Shown piece by piece: positions 57,097-64,000 of a stretch of 64,000 nt of DNA (its first letter is position 1; every line of letters begins with the position of its first letter). The DNA lies in NCBI GenBank assembly GCA_964548585.1, contig CAZJRS010000005.1, forward strand, positions 4,225 to 68,224, in the 5' to 3' direction. Under the pieces are notes generated by a model that saw nothing but the letters and a program-made list of their open reading frames with translations, was not told the origin of the DNA and did no database searches. The stretch comes from Methanocella_A sp964548585 (lineage in GTDB: Archaea > Halobacteriota > Methanocellia > Methanocellales > Methanocellaceae). The position numbers were made by a program, and so were the translations under genes.

Positions 57097-59808
57097 GTGA
57101 TTAGACGGAACAGTTTTAGCATGACCGCAGGGTTATGCGTAATTATCACAGTATTATTTGCCACGCAGTTTGCTGGCATTGTTCAGGGGCAGCCATACGG
57201 TCCGCAGGGAAATTATCCGGGTGCGGGGGGAGGGTACCCGGGGTCTGTCGGGGGATTGACGATCCAGGGCATGGAAGGGCTTCAAGGCTTTTACCCGGGT
57301 GAAAACAAGCTTAGCCTGGCGATCCACCCGGTCAATCAGCAGAATGGCCAGCTGTACTTCGAAGTGGTGGGCTTCGCCATATCCAACCCGGCTTCCGGCC
57401 AGGCTGCGGCTTACGCGCTGAAAACGCCTTTAATGGGCGTAGCCGACCCATCGCAGAACACACTACAGATCGACCTGTCGGGAATCGGTAGTGCCATCGG
57501 TTCGGCAGGATTTATCGAAAGCTCTCGCGTCTACGATATACTCAGGGTAGACCCCAGCCTGATGATCATCGAACTTGACATGAACTATATAGGTACACAA
57601 AACCTGCAGACGATCTTCAACGTCAACACAATCAGCATGATCACACCAGATGGAACTGGGCAGACATTCCAGATGCAGCAGCCCACGCAGTTCGTGATCG
57701 ACGCCATGACCTATCGTATGCTAATGGTGACCTTCCCGCAGATGTTCGACGTGTTCAACGGGTTCTACGGAGCGTCATACGGCTCGATCGGGCCGGTAGT
57801 ATTTGGCGGACCTGTTATTATTACAGCGCCGATCTTTGTCCCGATCCTGGTGCCGATACCCATTATTTATGCTCCGGTACCATTCCCGTTTGCGTTTGGT
57901 GGCTCGTACGTATCTAATTACTTTACACCGAACATATACACGAACCAGTTCGCGATTGCTTCGGCAGCGGCCAGTGCGGCAGCCTTTGGCGGAAACGCAG
58001 CATCGGCAGCTGCTTCGGCGACAGCAACCGTAGCAGGCGGAGGCGGAGCAGCTGCGGCTGCTGCAGCATCTGCGGCGGCTGGCGGAGCGAGTCCGGGTGG
58101 TGTAGCGGCAGCTGCGGCTGCAGCGGCAGCTGCATCAACGGGCGTGGATGCATCGGCAGCGGCCAGTGCAGCAGCTTCAGCTTCAGGCGGTGCCGGCGGA
58201 GCATCGGCAGCTGCTTCGGCTGCAGCGGCAGCGGCTACGGCAGCTGGAAATGATCCGGGTGCAACAGCGGCAGCTGCGGCGGCTGCGGCTGCGGCGGCTA
58301 ACGATGGAGACCCGGTCAAGGCTGCGCAAAATGTGGTACAGACTCAGGATCTTTCGACACCAGGCGCACAACAGGTACTGCAGACGGTTCAGAAGACGAA
58401 GCAAGAGGGAGCAAGCCCGAAGGAGTTCACCACCAGGCTGCCGGAGACACTAAAGGCAGTAAGCATACCAAGCGTGACGCCAGGACCTTCGCCGTCAAAA
58501 GCAGTCAGTCCGGTTACGAGTCCGTCTAAGATAGCGACTCCAACCGCTGCAGTCAGTCCGAGTAAGGTGGCTTCTCCAGTGGTGAGTCCGACCCAGATAG
58601 CGACTCCAAGTGCAATAGTGAGCCCGACCAAGGTTGTAACTCCGTCGGCCATGCCGGCCATTCCGGCTACTCCGACTGCGGCCGCCAGTCCAACCCAGGT
58701 GGCCCTCCTGGTTGCGAGTCCAACTCAGATAGCGACCCCAAGTGTGGTTGCAAGCCCGACAAAGGTGGCTTCTCCGGTGGTAAGTCCGTCCATGGTTGTT
58801 ACACCGGTGACGTTTGCTACTCCGAGTAAAGTAGCATCACCAGTCGTAAGCCCCTCCAGAGTGGTTACACCAGTGACGTTTGCTACTCCGAGTAAAGTAG
58901 CATCACCAGTCGTAAGCCCCTCCAGAGNNNNNNNNNNNNNNNNNNNNNNNNNNNNNNNNNNNNNNNNNNNNNNNNNNNNNNNNNNNNNNNNNNNNNNNNN
59001 NNNNNNNNNNNNNNNNNNNNNNNNNNNTGGTTACACCAGTGACGTTGNNNNNNNNNNNNNNNNNNNNNNNNNNNNNNNNNNNNNNNNNNNNNNNNNNNNN
59101 NNNNNNNNNNNNNNNNNNNNNNNNNNNNNNNNNNNNNNNNNNNNNNNTAAAGTAGCATCACCAGTCGTAAGCCCCTCCAGAGTGGTTACACCAGTGACGT
59201 TGGGGGCTCCAACAAAGATAGCATCACCAGTCGTAAGCCCCTCCAGAGTGGTTACACCAGTGACGTTGACTTCCCCCAGCAAAATGCCATTGGTAGCAAG
59301 CCCGACTAAGGTAGTTACACCAGTGACGTTTGCTGCTCCGACCAAGATAGCTTCACCAGTGGCGAGCCCGACTAAGGTAGTTAAGCCGGTGACCGTGGCT
59401 TCCCCGAGTAAGATGGCGTTGGTAGCAAGCCCGACTAAAGTGGTTACACCAGTGACCATGGCGGCTCCGAGTAAGGTAGCTCAGAGGGAGAACCCGACTA
59501 AAGCTGTTACACCAGTAACCATGGCAGCTCCGAGTAAGGTAGCTCAGAAGGAAGGCTCGTCAAAGCTGGCCCCCCAGAATGGCAAAGCAAGTCCGACTAC
59601 ACCAGTCGGACCTACCAAGGCCCCGGGGACAGACTTAGACAGGTCATCCAAGGCGACTAAGGATCTGGCAGCATTGCTCATGCCGACTACTCTGGGTGCC
59701 ACATTCACGCCGATAACCGCACCTCGCGCGATTAGTACGCCGGCTCTGACGGTCAGACTGGCGATAGCAAAAGGCCTTCATAGTGACATGATTTCAAGAG
59801 GGGACTAA
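57097..59808 (+). CDS. Very large secreted repeat protein (Ala-rich and Ser/Pro/Thr/Lys repeats)
   Basis: About 903 residues as assembled, with two 100-N gaps (58928-59027 and 59048-59147) inside the repeats, so the true length is unknown. Signal peptide (about 10-30), a Gly/Tyr-rich start, a beta-type globular domain (about 55-280, unrecognised), a Val/Ile/Pro-rich hydrophobic run (about 230-270), an Ala/Ser/Gly-rich segment (about 285-410) and then many copies of a roughly 20-residue unit, such as K-V-A-S-P-V-V-S-P-S-R-V-V-T-P-V-T. GTG start with GGTGG upstream. Likely surface, stalk or fibre material; attachment or envelope function is a guess. Confidence 0.75.
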   Translation: MIRRNSFSMTAGLCVIITVLFATQFAGIVQGQPYGPQGNYPGAGGGYPGSVGGLTIQGMEGLQGFYPGENKLSLAIHPVNQQNGQLYFEVVGFAISNPASGQAAAYALKTPLMGVADPSQNTLQIDLSGIGSAIGSAGFIESSRVYDILRVDPSLMIIELDMNYIGTQNLQTIFNVNTISMITPDGTGQTFQMQQPTQFVIDAMTYRMLMVTFPQMFDVFNGFYGASYGSIGPVVFGGPVIITAPIFVPILVPIPIIYAPVPFPFAFGGSYVSNYFTPNIYTNQFAIASAAASAAAFGGNAASAAASATATVAGGGGAAAAAAASAAAGGASPGGVAAAAAAAAAASTGVDASAAASAAASASGGAGGASAAASAAAAAATAAGNDPGATAAAAAAAAAAANDGDPVKAAQNVVQTQDLSTPGAQQVLQTVQKTKQEGASPKEFTTRLPETLKAVSIPSVTPGPSPSKAVSPVTSPSKIATPTAAVSPSKVASPVVSPTQIATPSAIVSPTKVVTPSAMPAIPATPTAAASPTQVALLVASPTQIATPSVVASPTKVASPVVSPSMVVTPVTFATPSKVASPVVSPSRVVTPVTFATPSKVASPVVSPSRXXXXXXXXXXXXXXXXXXXXXXXXXXXXXXXXXXGYTSDVXXXXXXXXXXXXXXXXXXXXXXXXXXXXXXXXXXKVASPVVSPSRVVTPVTLGAPTKIASPVVSPSRVVTPVTLTSPSKMPLVASPTKVVTPVTFAAPTKIASPVASPTKVVKPVTVASPSKMALVASPTKVVTPVTMAAPSKVAQRENPTKAVTPVTMAAPSKVAQKEGSSKLAPQNGKASPTTPVGPTKAPGTDLDRSSKATKDLAALLMPTTLGATFTPITAPRAISTPALTVRLAIAKGLHSDMISRGD
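58928..59027. other. Assembly gap (100 Ns)
   Basis: Within the repeat array of the large secreted protein. Confidence 0.95.
59048..59147. other. Assembly gap (100 Ns)
   Basis: Second gap in the same repeat array, separated from the first by 20 bases of repeat. Confidence 0.95.
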
Positions 59809-60092
59809 AGAATTGATAAAAGTAGACTGGCGGTGGAAATCCCCGGCGTTACCTTTTTTCTTTTTAAAATCTTACGGACTTGTAAAAATTAATTTATAGA
59901 CAGATTTTGCTGAGGGGTAAGAAGCAAGGAAGGGGCCGCTATGATGAGGCTGGACAGGCCTCTGAGGGTCGACGACTGCACGAATGATCTATAGCCCGAA
60001 AATTGCTCTTAAAGATTAATAATTGTTGTAATATTAGCAGATAGCATATTTTAAATACAATACAGTAAAATGAATTACAGATCTACAAGGCT

Positions 60093-60836
60093 TTGGTCAC
60101 CTTAATAAAACACAACCATGGGAAGGCATTCACCGTTTTAGATCGAAGCGGGCAACAGATGGGATTTGATCGGATGGGACAATACTGGAAGTTAATCGGA
60201 GTAATACTATTCCTGATCGGGATTATCATGGCAGGTTACCATACCTGGAATTTTGTCTCTTACATAATAACAGCAAACGCAAAACAACCGGTAGCGATGG
60301 AAGACGGAAGGCTCAGGCTCCCGTTTGCCGACGAGGTGGGAAACCCAATCTATATCAGAAACAACAAAAGCGCTCACGACCCGACATTTGAAGAGCTGGT
60401 GCAGTTTCTGCGAGAGGAGGATACCGATCGCATGACCTACAATATCGACTCGTTCAACATGGGCAACTACGTCTCCCGGCTGCACGATAATGCCGAAAGC
60501 AAAGGCATCAGGGCCGGTGTCGTGAAATTTTCAGGCGAAACCATAACACCGGACACCTATGCCGGCAATATGTTTCTCATCAAAAATACGGGCACGATCT
60601 ACGTAGACAGCTCCGGAAGGATAGGTAAAACCGGGAAGGAGAGCATCATTCAGCTTGGCAGAGGTATCAACGATAAGGGAACACTCTACCTGGTTCCGCT
60701 CGACCGGGCGGAGGACATCGAGTTTATTCAGCCTGCCAACTCGACTTTGAGAATGATGAACTGGAGGAGCTATGACAAGATTGGCGGAGATCTGGTCAAG
60801 TTCGGGACAGTGACCGAATCGTATGTGATCTGGTAA
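60093..60836 (+). CDS. Membrane-anchored transglutaminase-like protein (degenerate)
   Basis: About 247 residues (the TTG at 60093 is uncertain; ATGs at 60159 and 60171 are alternatives). One membrane segment (about residues 33-57) is followed by an extracytoplasmic domain with the methanogen transglutaminase-like pattern: I-R-N-N-K-S-A-H-D-P-T-F-E-E-L-V-Q-F-L, then L-H-D-N-A-E-S-K-G-I-R-A-G. Where the family has its catalytic Cys (V-C-x-D-F-A) this one has F-N-M-G-N-Y, and the active-site His segment is also altered. Probably non-catalytic. Related to the protein at 61600. Confidence 0.6.
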   Translation: MVTLIKHNHGKAFTVLDRSGQQMGFDRMGQYWKLIGVILFLIGIIMAGYHTWNFVSYIITANAKQPVAMEDGRLRLPFADEVGNPIYIRNNKSAHDPTFEELVQFLREEDTDRMTYNIDSFNMGNYVSRLHDNAESKGIRAGVVKFSGETITPDTYAGNMFLIKNTGTIYVDSSGRIGKTGKESIIQLGRGINDKGTLYLVPLDRAEDIEFIQPANSTLRMMNWRSYDKIGGDLVKFGTVTESYVIW

Positions 60837-60858
60837 AACAAAAAAAGGATGTATACGA

Positions 60859-61563
60859 ATGGGATATGACATAACCTATCACCCAATCACCAGGGATGAG
60901 CTGAACCGATTCATCTTTGACGTGATTAAGAACCCGGGAGTTGCGAATGAAAGAGCTGCACATCTATCGAAAAACCCGGACAAACGGGAAAGGATCAAAA
61001 CCATATACAGTAAGCTACCGCACCTCAGGAATGCAGTGATATCAGGTGAATATCCGTTTTCCGGCTCATATGCCTACGTCATAGCAGGTATCGCAGGGTA
61101 TCTACACCCGTACTGGTATGCCAGAGGATCTTGTATCAGCTTCATCTCCGAAAAAGATCAAGGGACCGGGACACTATTTAAAAAATATGCCTTCAAGGGC
61201 ATGCTGGAGAGCCTGGTCTCGGTAGCACCGGACACCTTTAAAGGGATGTCGGATAAAAGCAAAGGCCTGATCGAAGGTAACTACACAGGAAGTGGCTACA
61301 TCGACAACAAAAAACTGGCACGACTCAAAGACTCGCTGAACAATGGCACCCAAAGGGAGCTGGTCAGCAGCGCTTTCGACGAAAAAGGGCTGATAGCCAT
61401 CAACCATGCCATCGATTACGCCATTGCAAACGGTGCGGGATTACTCGAAGCATCTGATATGGTGGTGCCAATATCTAATGAATGCCGATCCGACTATGAC
61501 AATTTGAGGGCGGACTTTATGGGCACCGATGAGAACCATATAAATTCGAGAGAAATAGAATGA
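60859..61563 (+). CDS. Hypothetical protein
   Basis: 234 residues, no membrane segment, not recognised. G-Y-D-I-T-Y-H-P-I-T start, a Tyr/Gly-rich middle (Y-P-F-S-G-S-Y-A-Y-V-I-A-G-I-A-G-Y-L-H-P-Y-W-Y) and a charged C-terminus. AAGGATG lies before the ATG. It lies between the two transglutaminase-like genes and probably shares an operon. Confidence 0.6.
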   Translation: MGYDITYHPITRDELNRFIFDVIKNPGVANERAAHLSKNPDKRERIKTIYSKLPHLRNAVISGEYPFSGSYAYVIAGIAGYLHPYWYARGSCISFISEKDQGTGTLFKKYAFKGMLESLVSVAPDTFKGMSDKSKGLIEGNYTGSGYIDNKKLARLKDSLNNGTQRELVSSAFDEKGLIAINHAIDYAIANGAGLLEASDMVVPISNECRSDYDNLRADFMGTDENHINSREIE

Positions 61564-61599
61564 AGATATATTCATAGGAAGAAAAGGCATTACAGATTT

Positions 61600-62577
61600 A
61601 TGGCACCAGAAAAGAAAAACCCCTACGAATTCAGGTTGCCTGATGAAGACAGCTGGCTGAAAAAGTACAATGCCCAGATACCCCCGGACACTAAACCGGG
61701 ATCGAAAGAAAAACCGGCAACGTCGGATAAAAGCGCCCTCGATACCGACCAAGGACAGAAAAAATCGTTCCTGGAAAAAATGGTCGATAAATCCGAGGGT
61801 TTAACGGAGGAACTCGAGGAGTACTCTGAGGGTAAGCCAGCATCCACCTTCAAGCAGTTCTGGATCCTGGGAAAAGTGCTGATCTACTTCAGCATTTTGA
61901 TACTGGTGTTCATCATCACCCTCATTCTGCCGCTAATCGATATCGTCAAATACATCACGTGGTTTGTCGTTGTAAAAATCATCGGCACCCTGCTAAAGAT
62001 CCATATGGTATACACGATATGCATTTTAGCTTTGCTACTCCTTGCAGGAGCCTATGTCTTAGTCTACAATCCTTACCTGTCACCGGCTCCGGTTACTGAC
62101 CTGCACCTGAAAAGCCCGGACGGTAAAACGATGCAGATCACTAACAACCGCAGTGCATCTGATGCCACCTATGCGCAGGTGCTTCAGTTTCTTGCGGAAG
62201 ATGAGACGGACAGTACGCTGGGAAGATATCAGACCACCCGGGTAGCTGCAGCGGTGAAATTGCATGATAACGCGGAGAAGAATGGCATTCGGGCTGGCGT
62301 GGCAGAAGTAGGCCTCGATAATATTTATGCAAACTCGTATTGCTGGAATGTCTTCAATACGACAGACCATGGCACCATATATGTCACCGCTTTCCACCCA
62401 GTACTTAAAGTGGATAGTGACAGCTTTATCTACATCCCGAAGAGCGGCCAAAGCGAAGGGCAGATCTATTTCATACCGGTTGAGAATGTGGTAAATGTAC
62501 GGTATGACAGCCTCTCTGAAGATATGGGCAAGACTGCTGTTAGCGGTAAGGTAATCGGAGTCAATGTTATCTGGTAA
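61600..62577 (+). CDS. Membrane-anchored transglutaminase-like protein (degenerate), second copy
   Basis: 325 residues. A hydrophilic, probably cytosolic N-terminal part (about 1-85), two membrane segments (about 90-120 and 125-155), then an outside domain like that of the 60093 protein: I-T-N-N-R-S-A-S-D-A-T-Y, L-H-D-N-A-E-K-N-G-I-R-A-G and N-V-F-N-T-T-D-H-G-T-I-Y-V. The expected catalytic Cys position is occupied by T-T-R-V-A and the His segment reads S-Y-C-W-N. It is therefore likely a non-enzymatic member. Confidence 0.6.
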   Translation: MAPEKKNPYEFRLPDEDSWLKKYNAQIPPDTKPGSKEKPATSDKSALDTDQGQKKSFLEKMVDKSEGLTEELEEYSEGKPASTFKQFWILGKVLIYFSILILVFIITLILPLIDIVKYITWFVVVKIIGTLLKIHMVYTICILALLLLAGAYVLVYNPYLSPAPVTDLHLKSPDGKTMQITNNRSASDATYAQVLQFLAEDETDSTLGRYQTTRVAAAVKLHDNAEKNGIRAGVAEVGLDNIYANSYCWNVFNTTDHGTIYVTAFHPVLKVDSDSFIYIPKSGQSEGQIYFIPVENVVNVRYDSLSEDMGKTAVSGKVIGVNVIW

Positions 62578-62677
62578 ATAATTTTTGGCTCTTCTCCAAA
62601 TTTTTCATGGAAAACTGACATTTGCACTATATGGGTCGAGGAACACTAGTTAAATATAAAATTATGTCGATGTTAAT

Positions 62678-63622
62678 ATGGGCGTGATCATGAAACCTAA
62701 ACCCGCCACATCCACATATGAAAAAGAACCGTTTAAAATCGACTCCGAAGTTGAATTTGACTTTCACATTGACCGTGGCATGTACCTCCTGAAGGAGCAA
62801 AAGTACAACCAGGCCTCTGACGAGTTCAGGAAACTGATCGAGCTTGACCCGAGTGATGTAGAAGCCCATAGACTGCTTGGGGAGGCACTCTACCGCAATG
62901 GTGCATACGAGGAAGCAATAGAAGAATTCGATAAGACCATCGAGCTGCAAGAGGATTACTCTAGTGCCCACTACTGGAAATCGATCGTCTATGCAAAGAT
63001 GGGGCGGAAGGACGAAAGCAGGCGGGAGTATACAATCGCATACGATAGCGACCCGGAAGATATCGAGCTAATGTACGAGTGGGCAAAAGAAGCCTCTGCC
63101 ATAGGGATGTACGATGAAGCGATCCGAGCGTACAAAGAGATACTGGAATCCGACCCGGACTACTATGAAGTCAGGATAGACATGGCAAATGCGATGGTCC
63201 GGAAAGGGGATGAGTCCGAAGGGTACCTGGAATATGAAGAAGCGAGAGCCCTGGACCCGGATAATCCGATGATCCCGTATACCATAGGCGAATTCCTGCT
63301 CTCCATCGGCAGGCTCGACGAGGCGCTGGACGGGTTCATATCCGCGCAGAAGCTTTCGCCGAACGCGCCGGGAGTGTACCAGCGGATCGGGGATGTTCTC
63401 CACCGTAAAGGCAGGATTGACGAAGCGATTGTGGAATATAAGAAAGCAATACGACAGAGGCCACACGAGCCAGAGCTACACGCCGGACTGGGGGATCTGT
63501 ATATTGAGAAGGGGATGAAGGATGACGCAATGAGGGAATATCGGAGGGCGAAGAAGCTGGAGCCAGAGGTCCGGTTGTCGGAGACGGGGGAGAAAATGGT
63601 TAGTTCGGCCAGGCGTGAATGA
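62678..63622 (+). CDS. TPR-repeat protein
   Basis: About 314 residues with seven or more tetratricopeptide-like units from about residue 30 (L-L-K-E-Q-K-Y-N-Q-A-S-D-E-F, then L-Y-R-N-G-A-Y-E-E-A-I-E-E-F-D-K-T-I-E-L) to the end. Cytosolic. A TATA-like T-T-A-A-A-T-A-T-A-A-A near 62650 suggests a near-leaderless message; the start may be the ATG at 62690. Protein-protein scaffold, partner unknown. Confidence 0.8.
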   Translation: MGVIMKPKPATSTYEKEPFKIDSEVEFDFHIDRGMYLLKEQKYNQASDEFRKLIELDPSDVEAHRLLGEALYRNGAYEEAIEEFDKTIELQEDYSSAHYWKSIVYAKMGRKDESRREYTIAYDSDPEDIELMYEWAKEASAIGMYDEAIRAYKEILESDPDYYEVRIDMANAMVRKGDESEGYLEYEEARALDPDNPMIPYTIGEFLLSIGRLDEALDGFISAQKLSPNAPGVYQRIGDVLHRKGRIDEAIVEYKKAIRQRPHEPELHAGLGDLYIEKGMKDDAMREYRRAKKLEPEVRLSETGEKMVSSARRE

Positions 63623-64000
63623 GTAGGTGTTCTATGCTCCGGTTTACGTTATGGCCCCCGTACAGGTTTTTTGGTTCGCTTCAGGATCGTGTGGATAACT
63701 TAACTTCTGCCCTTGCTGATGCGGGCGACTCAGCAATACGAACGCTGCGCTGTGCATGTGCACACAGATTTCCAGTATCCCCGTGCCTGGTGTATTAGCG
63801 TTTATACAGTGGTGTGAGGCCTTGTATGGGTTTATGGTGTGTATCACAAAAACACAAAATCTTTTTTAGAGGGACACTAAAACTCTAAGGCTCTAGGTAT
63901 CACGGCTAAATCACTAACCGGACAAAAGCAAGATTTAAGTTAATTAAAAGCACTAACTGCACGGCTATTAAAACACGAACAAGTTCCGCTAAGTGACACG
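63623..64000. other. Intergenic end of window, dispersed repeat
   Basis: About 380 bases with no convincing gene. A repeat copy is at 63727-63755. The last 150 bases are A/T-rich and look like a promoter region for a gene beyond the window. Confidence 0.45.
63727..63755. repeat. Dispersed intergenic repeat, copy 3
   Basis: GACTCAGCAATACGAACGCT, then GCGCTGTGC. It agrees with 11761-11789 except for two bases. Confidence 0.6.

Larger units (their letters stand above)
58480..59560. repeat. Minisatellite-like direct repeats in the large secreted gene
   Basis: Near-identical DNA units of about 60-66 bases, with GTTACACCAGTGACGTT and GTAGCATCACCAGTCGTAAG segments repeating in order, at least six visible around 58790-59280, shading into looser copies on both sides. 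The two N gaps lie in the most identical part, so the copy number was probably collapsed in assembly. Confidence 0.75.

Noticed and set aside
57918..58319. Antisense Ala-rich ORF opposite the giant gene
   Set aside because: A compositional shadow of Ala/Ser-rich coding sequence, with no start signal.
58480..59560. CRISPR or transposon-type repeat in the giant gene
   Set aside because: The repeats keep one reading frame and encode a periodic protein, so they are coding minisatellites.

Overview
The window is euryarchaeal chromosome from a draft assembly (N runs at 20587-20596, 48856-48955, 58928-59027 and 59048-59147). The archaeal ribosomal-protein order, an RNA polymerase Rpo3 subunit carrying two ferredoxin-type [4Fe-4S] motifs, a bacterial-style adenylate kinase with a zinc LID, archaeal SRP RNA and leaderless or GGTGA-led genes point to a methanogen of the Methanomicrobia type. 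Methanocella-like is my best guess from gene content; I could not test it.

Layout. 1-330: SRP 7S RNA. 0.4-12.2 kb: host genes including a CheW-CheC fusion, an ABC transporter pair, TPR and winged-helix proteins, a secreted ADP-ribosyltransferase-like protein, lipoproteins and peptidyl-tRNA hydrolase. 12.28-15.0 kb: tRNA-Leu and the leftward cluster uS13-uS4-uS11-Rpo3. 15.4-16.6 kb: two host genes. 16,683-36,543: an integrated mobile element. 36.5-53.9 kb: tRNA-Ser(GGA), then the leftward S10/spc-type ribosomal superoperon uL3 to TruB with SecY, Adk, two DUF106 proteins and Cmk. 53.9-54.86 kb: a gene-poor stretch. 54.9-59.8 kb: secreted proteins, ending in a very large Ala-rich and Ser/Pro/Thr/Lys-repeat surface protein. 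60.1-63.6 kb: a set of membrane or transglutaminase-like proteins and a TPR protein.

The element of about 19.8 kb lies inside the 3' half of tRNA-Ser(GGA). A perfect 61-bp direct repeat (16683-16743 and 36483-36543) marks its ends, and it sits between TruB and the uS13 cluster, which are commonly neighbours in archaea. It carries five tyrosine recombinases, four of them in one tandem cluster, a tRNA-Arg(TCG) with encoded CCA, a small AbrB-like regulator facing a four-gene operon across a palindromic operator, a DUF6978/DUF1828-DUF1829 pair, small membrane proteins, two prim-pol primases, a RepA-like helicase, an isolated tail tape-measure protein and a repeat-rich gene-free region that looks like a replication origin. 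The 11-bp core of the regulator's palindrome recurs in that putative origin. The element looks like an integrative plasmid or a reduced provirus: it has replication, integration and control genes and one tail gene, but no recognisable capsid, portal or terminase.

Most promising for novelty: the recombinase quartet with its tRNA-Arg, the operator core shared between the switch region and the putative origin, the DUF6978/DUF1828-1829 pair, the secreted ADP-ribosyltransferase with its tiny downstream partner, and the silk-like repeat protein.
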